A DNA stretch of 45,884 nucleotides. Origin: Neiella litorisoli. Its GTDB lineage: Bacteria; Pseudomonadota; Gammaproteobacteria; Enterobacterales; Neiellaceae. Numbering within the stretch: position 1 is the first letter of the stretch; the number at the start of each line of letters is the position of its first letter. The notes below the pieces were generated by a model. That model did not search any database, was not told the DNA's origin, and saw only the letters and a program-made list of their open reading frames with translations. Both the position numbers and the translations under genes were made by a program. The stretch lies in the NCBI RefSeq assembly GCF_014773395.1, contig NZ_JACXAF010000034.1, positions 1 through 45,884 on the forward strand, given 5' to 3'. Below are positions 42,548 to 45,884 of this stretch, piece by piece.

Positions 42548-43435
42548 CTATTTGCTGGGTTGATCCGATTGCAGCAAGAACGCGGGCAACTCCATCACAT
42601 AACCTTCAGGCAGCAGTTTGCTCAATTCAGCATGGTGAATCTGAATTTGGCGCCGTTGGCTGATATTGGCATGGGCTAAAAGTGACTGAATCATTTCTGA
42701 TTGACGGAGCAGTTGTTGATAGCTGCCGTCGGTGGTGGCACGTGCCATCCCTTGGCTTATTAGAGCCTTGAGCTGCGGGCGTTGAGGGCTGACATAAAAG
42801 TACAGTACCGACGGGTACACCAGCAGCAGATTTTGCTCGACGGTCAGGTTCAACTCCGGCCGCAGCGCAATGTCTTTCCACGGTTCATGGGCACCGAGCG
42901 AGATGTAATCAAAACGGTGCGATGCCAGCATCTTCCACAATCGCCGCGCTTGGGCGGTGGTAACTACATCAAAACCTGCGCGTTGTAGTAATTGGGTGTC
43001 GCCCCAAAACAAGCCTTGGCCAACCCGCAATTGTTTTAAGTCATCGGCGCTCTTGATGTTGTCAAAGCGGTGTTGTTCGCCTTGTCGGATCACTAATACC
43101 CGAAAACCAGTCAGACCAAAAAAGATCGGCTGTTTAATCGGATCGGCGTAAGTATCAGCGCTGGAGCCAGCACTGGCCCATTGTACGCTCAGTTGGTTGC
43201 TATTGATGAGGGCCGACTTGCGCGCCTCGGTCACCACCAATTGCAACTGTTGGTAGCAAATATCGGCGTCCGTCTTACTAAGAGCGAGTGATAGCAGCGA
43301 AAAAATCAGCTGATCTTTACTGGATTCAAGGGGCGGATGGGTCACTGTGTGCTGGCATGACGATGCGATTGCAGGCTTGATCAACACGCCCAAAATGGCC
43401 ACACAAACGATCAATGGGGCTTGCAAAAACTTCAT
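42548..43435 (-). CDS. Periplasmic binding-protein-like protein, paralogue 1
   Basis: A 295-aa paralogue of the downstream gene. Signal peptide MKFLQAPLIVCVAILGVLI with cleavage near AIA. Shared blocks: QPIFFGLTGFRVLVIRQGEQ, LRVGQGLFWGDTQLLQRAGF, LWKMLASHRFDYISLGAHEP, LLLVYPSVLYFYV. Conserved cysteines (Cys28 region and DICYQQLQ) could pair in a disulfide. ATG at 43435 is chosen because of the signal peptide; the frame is open 21 codons upstream. The 70-bp space to paralogue 2 suggests one transcript. Confidence 0.77.
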   Translation of the reverse strand: MKFLQAPLIVCVAILGVLIKPAIASSCQHTVTHPPLESSKDQLIFSLLSLALSKTDADICYQQLQLVVTEARKSALINSNQLSVQWASAGSSADTYADPIKQPIFFGLTGFRVLVIRQGEQHRFDNIKSADDLKQLRVGQGLFWGDTQLLQRAGFDVVTTAQARRLWKMLASHRFDYISLGAHEPWKDIALRPELNLTVEQNLLLVYPSVLYFYVSPQRPQLKALISQGMARATTDGSYQQLLRQSEMIQSLLAHANISQRRQIQIHHAELSKLLPEGYVMELPAFLLQSDQPSK

Positions 43436-43598
43436 AGCCAAGGAGTCCAGTGTTGGTGAAATGGGGGCCGCAATGCAGATGTTTTTGAATGCAGCCAATA
43501 CTACCAGACCCTACCATGGACCGGTAAAAAGACTGTAGCACCTCAGGACGAATTTAGTCACCGAAAACCACGCTGCGTGGCTTTGCGCTTAACCGGTT

Positions 43599-43841
43599 TT
43601 AATGATTACAGATTTTGTCAGCGGCTGTGTTAAAGCCATCATCCGATTCGACAAATTTGCCGCGCGCGGCGAGAAAATCAATCAATTCATCGGCATCCAT
43701 ATCGCTGGCGCTGCAGGTGTGGAACTTAGTCGCTGGGCCAAATTTTTGTTCAATCGCTTGCTTTAGTGTGGCGCGAGTAAATTGCTGCTCTGAATCGAGC
43801 ATCATGTGCATTACTTCGTGGCCGTGAACGGAATCAGTCAT
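43599..43841 (-). CDS. yecH: YecH family metal-binding protein (DUF2492)
   Basis: An 80-aa protein matching E. coli YecH throughout: VHGHEVMHMM, KFHTCSASDMDADELIDFLA, GKFVESDDGFNTAADKICNH. His and Cys residues in the first half (HGHEV, FHTCSA) and the C-terminal CNH suggest metal binding; function is unknown. GGAGC precedes the ATG. A possible FNR box lies 60-75 bases upstream. It is a single-gene unit. Confidence 0.92.
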   Translation of the reverse strand: MTDSVHGHEVMHMMLDSEQQFTRATLKQAIEQKFGPATKFHTCSASDMDADELIDFLAARGKFVESDDGFNTAADKICNH

Positions 43842-44265
43842 TGTTGTGCTCCGAATGCATTAATGAGTTGGCAGTGTGACCAATGTCTCGCTTGAGAATG
43901 CTGATCTAACTCAAAGCGACGGCGACATTTTTTACGCGACGTCTGCGCGGACTTAATTTTTGCGGCGAATTAACATTTTATAGTGTTTTTCAACTCGGTA
44001 AAAAATGTTTATAAATCAGTATATTTGTTATTCAAATTTCGCGATTGTGTAAATTAATTACGTTGTTTAAGTGGTTTTCACCGTTAATTTGGCTAAAAAG
44101 TGTGTTTTTTTCGGTTGATTCTATTGTTTTATGAAATTTGCAAAAAAACGGTGTAATTAAGGTTCAGATCAAGTTTCGTTTGGCTGAACCCAGTAAGCTT
44201 TTCAACGCTTAACAGCCCTCTAATAAGTGGCACAAATTTATAACAAGTACGTAAGGGTAGATTAA
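43842..44265. other. 424-bp AT-rich region between yecH and the DUF3360 gene
   Basis: Divergent region with no credible gene. An FNR-like sequence CTGAT-CTAA-CTCAA (43901-43914) is near yecH. Further on are very AT-rich tracts (about 43965-44160) and a hairpin GGTTCAG/CTGAACC (44161-44167 with about 44184-44190) in the likely 5' leader of the DUF3360 gene. No start-proximal ORF with a ribosome binding site was found. Confidence 0.55.
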
Positions 44266-45720
44266 ATGTCTGATTCTGGAGAATTGGGTTACGCGGAGCA
44301 ACGTCGTCCGGCGGCGTCATTTGATAGCCGTGAAGACTTTCTTAATCATGAGCTGGAAATTACCAATGTAAAGCGATGGGGCATTAACCTGCCATTTCGC
44401 GATTTCGGTATTGAAATCGAAGATTGGGTACCAGCGCTAGCAGCAACGATCGGTAAGATCGTGATGGTGACAGCAATGGTGGCAGCATTTGCTGCCCAAT
44501 ACGGCCTATCACCAGAATTTGTGGCTGAAAATGTTCGTTTTGAGCTGTTGATTGCCGGTGTTTTGTTTGTTGTTCTTTTTTCTGCGATTTTGAACCCAGC
44601 AGCCAACTTGGCTGGCACGCACGGGCCGATGATCCCGCTTATTCCGCTCATTGCTTTGGCCGGCGGACACCCGCTTGCGCTGGGTATCATGGTCGGCATT
44701 TTCGGACTTCTGCTGAGTTTCTCCAAAGGCGGCTCGCGTTTGGTCAATGCGACTGGCGAAGGGGTTCGTGGCGGACTACTCATTTATTTGGGCGCCGTGG
44801 GCACCATCAGCCAGATCAGTAAGCTAGGCGGCTGGGCGGCTGGTATCGAAATGAGCACAGTATCGTTCGGCGTTATCGTCGTCACTATTGTGCTGTACGC
44901 TTATTTAGCTCGTATTCAGAAACGTTGGTTGGCGATTCCATTGTGTTCGGCCATCGCCGGTATTGTTGCTTACGCCATGGGCGCACCGTTTGAGTTTGTC
45001 ACTGAACCTGGTTTGCCAAATATGAACCCATTCTACTGGTGGGGTGAAGACACAGGTTGGCAGTTAGGCTGGCCGTCATTCGAACAATACATCGCGGTGA
45101 TTCCGTTTGCGGTCTTGGCCGTTGCGATGTGGTCTCCAGACGTATTAGGACACCGTGTATTCCAAGAATTGAACTACCCGCCAAAGGCGAAAAAAGTGCT
45201 AATGAACGCCGATGACACCATGGCCGTTGCTTCGATTCGCCAGATCGTCGGTGTAAGCCTGGGTGGCGGTAACTTGGCGTCTTCTTGGGGTACGTACATG
45301 ATCCCTGCTGCAATTGCTAAGCGCCCAATTCCTGGCGGTGCAATTCTGACCGGTTTGTTGTGTGTGTTGGCCGGTATCTTTGGTTACCCAATGGACTTGG
45401 CAATGTGGGAACCAGTATTGCGCGTGGCGCTGTTGGTTGGTGTATTCCTGCCGTTGCTAGAAGCCGGTATGCAGATGGTTAAAGATTCCAAGAACTCACA
45501 AAGTGCTGGTATCTGTATCTTCTCTTGTGCCTTCGTAAACCCTGTATTCGGTTGGGCTCTAACCATGTTGCTCGACAACTTGGGCTTCATTGGTGACAAA
45601 GAGCGTCCGAAGCAATTGTCTACTCTAGACCGTCTGTGGTTGCCACTGGTTGCCTTCGTTGTGTGTGTTGGCTCTTTGGCTTTGGTCGGTCAGCTACCGG
45701 GTATTCCTGCACTACTGTAA
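44266..45720 (+). CDS. DUF3360 multi-pass membrane protein
   Basis: A 484-aa protein with about ten to twelve predicted membrane helices, matching the DUF3360 family common in Vibrio and related genera. Distinctive segments are RRPAASFDSREDFLNHEL, FPFRDFGIEIEDWVPALAAT-like N-terminus, LAGTHGPMIPLIPLIALAGG, FEFVTEPGLPNMNPFYWWGE, MWSPDVLGHRVFQELNYPP and SSWGTYMIPAAIAKRP. The TGHGP-type and SPD-type loops recall transporters of the APC/SulP-like fold, but the substrate is unknown. A small AGGG precedes the ATG. Its terminator is broken by the right IS end. Confidence 0.85.
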   Translation: MSDSGELGYAEQRRPAASFDSREDFLNHELEITNVKRWGINLPFRDFGIEIEDWVPALAATIGKIVMVTAMVAAFAAQYGLSPEFVAENVRFELLIAGVLFVVLFSAILNPAANLAGTHGPMIPLIPLIALAGGHPLALGIMVGIFGLLLSFSKGGSRLVNATGEGVRGGLLIYLGAVGTISQISKLGGWAAGIEMSTVSFGVIVVTIVLYAYLARIQKRWLAIPLCSAIAGIVAYAMGAPFEFVTEPGLPNMNPFYWWGEDTGWQLGWPSFEQYIAVIPFAVLAVAMWSPDVLGHRVFQELNYPPKAKKVLMNADDTMAVASIRQIVGVSLGGGNLASSWGTYMIPAAIAKRPIPGGAILTGLLCVLAGIFGYPMDLAMWEPVLRVALLVGVFLPLLEAGMQMVKDSKNSQSAGICIFSCAFVNPVFGWALTMLLDNLGFIGDKERPKQLSTLDRLWLPLVAFVVCVGSLALVGQLPGIPALL

Positions 45721-45764
45721 TTTTTCCAGAGAGACTCAATGGACTGAACTCTCACACTTCTCTG

Positions 45765-45791
45765 ATAAAAAAGCCGCCCGATAAATCGGGC
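45765..45791 (+). terminator. DUF3360 gene terminator truncated by the IS end
   Basis: Reads AAAAAAGCCGCCCGAT-AA-ATCGGG and then the IS end (whose first C completes one more pair). The expected GGCTTTTTT is missing. The insertion is again inside the 3' arm of the hairpin. A 9-bp target duplication would cover 45782-45790 (taaatcggg). Confidence 0.7.
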
Positions 45792-45884
45792 TGTCTCTTA
45801 TACACAAATCCCCGCTAAGCAATTGGCGGGGATTTTTTTGAACTTTTTCCGTGAACTTCGATCTGATCTCCACATTACTTTTTT
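45791..45884 (+). mobile_element. IS50/Tn5-like element end (right copy of the 94-bp inverted repeat)
   Basis: Exact reverse complement of 1-94, starting CTGTCTCTTATACACAAAT. The following hairpin AATCCCCGC/GCGGGGATT with TTTTTTT supplies a new terminator for transcription coming from the host gene. The flanking sequence differs from that at the left end, so the contig lies between two separate insertions in opposite orientation. Confidence 0.7.

Noticed and set aside
1-45884. CRISPR arrays, tRNA and rRNA genes
   Set aside because: No regularly spaced short repeats with unique spacers, no cloverleaf-type sequences ending in CCA with conserved T-loop, and no rRNA motifs were noticed; the repeat islands have long, irregular units.

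Overview
The window looks like an assembled contig from a marine-type gammaproteobacterium. The closest feel is Alteromonadales (Shewanella/Ferrimonas-like) with Vibrio-like traits. The basis is gene content and order: a trpL-trpE-trpG-trpD-trpC/F-trpB-trpA operon divergent from rnm(yciV)-yciO-scpA-scpB, a yjfL-yjfM-yjfC set, yciB-yciI, maoP, yecH, and a Vibrio-style tonB-exbB-exbD-hmuTUV / hutX-hutZ-hutW heme locus. No rRNA, tRNA or CRISPR array was seen. Species cannot be named from the sequence.

Layout. 1-94 and 45791-45884 are a perfect 94-bp inverted terminal repeat that starts with an IS50/Tn5-like end, and each copy interrupts a rho-independent terminator. 146-8.5 kb: asnS(-), a small membrane protein(+), an HDOD protein(+), a large MscK/MscM-type mechanosensitive channel(+), and the minus-strand yjfL-yjfM-yjfC set. 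8.6-14.4 kb: a hypothetical(+), rmuC(+), a 47-aa gene(-) with FNR/CRP-like sites, yciI and yciB(-), a DUF3392 protein(+), an SMP-30-like lipoprotein(+) and an orphan periplasmic binding protein(-). 14.4-21.5 kb: the whole trp operon on the minus strand, with a leader peptide holding three consecutive Trp codons and a readable antiterminator/terminator pair. Next come two small minus-strand genes (one a possible 33-aa Trp-rich membrane peptide). 22.2-25.5 kb: rnm, yciO, scpA and scpB, with a long-stem hairpin repeat between scpA and scpB. 25.6-27.7 kb: a BrxR/CapW-like WYL regulator with a palindrome upstream, convergent with a SET-type MFS transporter. 27.84-29.15 kb: a repeat island (467-bp tandem units, REP-like palindromes, a second hairpin element).

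29.2-40.1 kb is a heme uptake and use locus. The minus-strand operon tonB-exbB-exbD-hmuT-hmuU-hmuV gives outer-membrane energy and inner-membrane import. The divergent plus-strand genes are a TonB-dependent heme receptor, hutX, hutZ, hutW and an ABC exporter. Heme enters through the receptor, is bound by HmuT, crosses through HmuUV, is handled by HutX and is opened by HutZ or HutW. The exporter, translationally coupled to hutW, is the least explained member.

40.1-45.9 kb: two 172-bp direct repeats related to the 28-kb island, maoP with a 7-bp microsatellite over its stop codon, a PF05618-type protease-like protein, two tandem paralogous periplasmic binding-protein-like genes(-), yecH(-), and a DUF3360 membrane protein(+) whose terminator is cut by the right-hand IS end.
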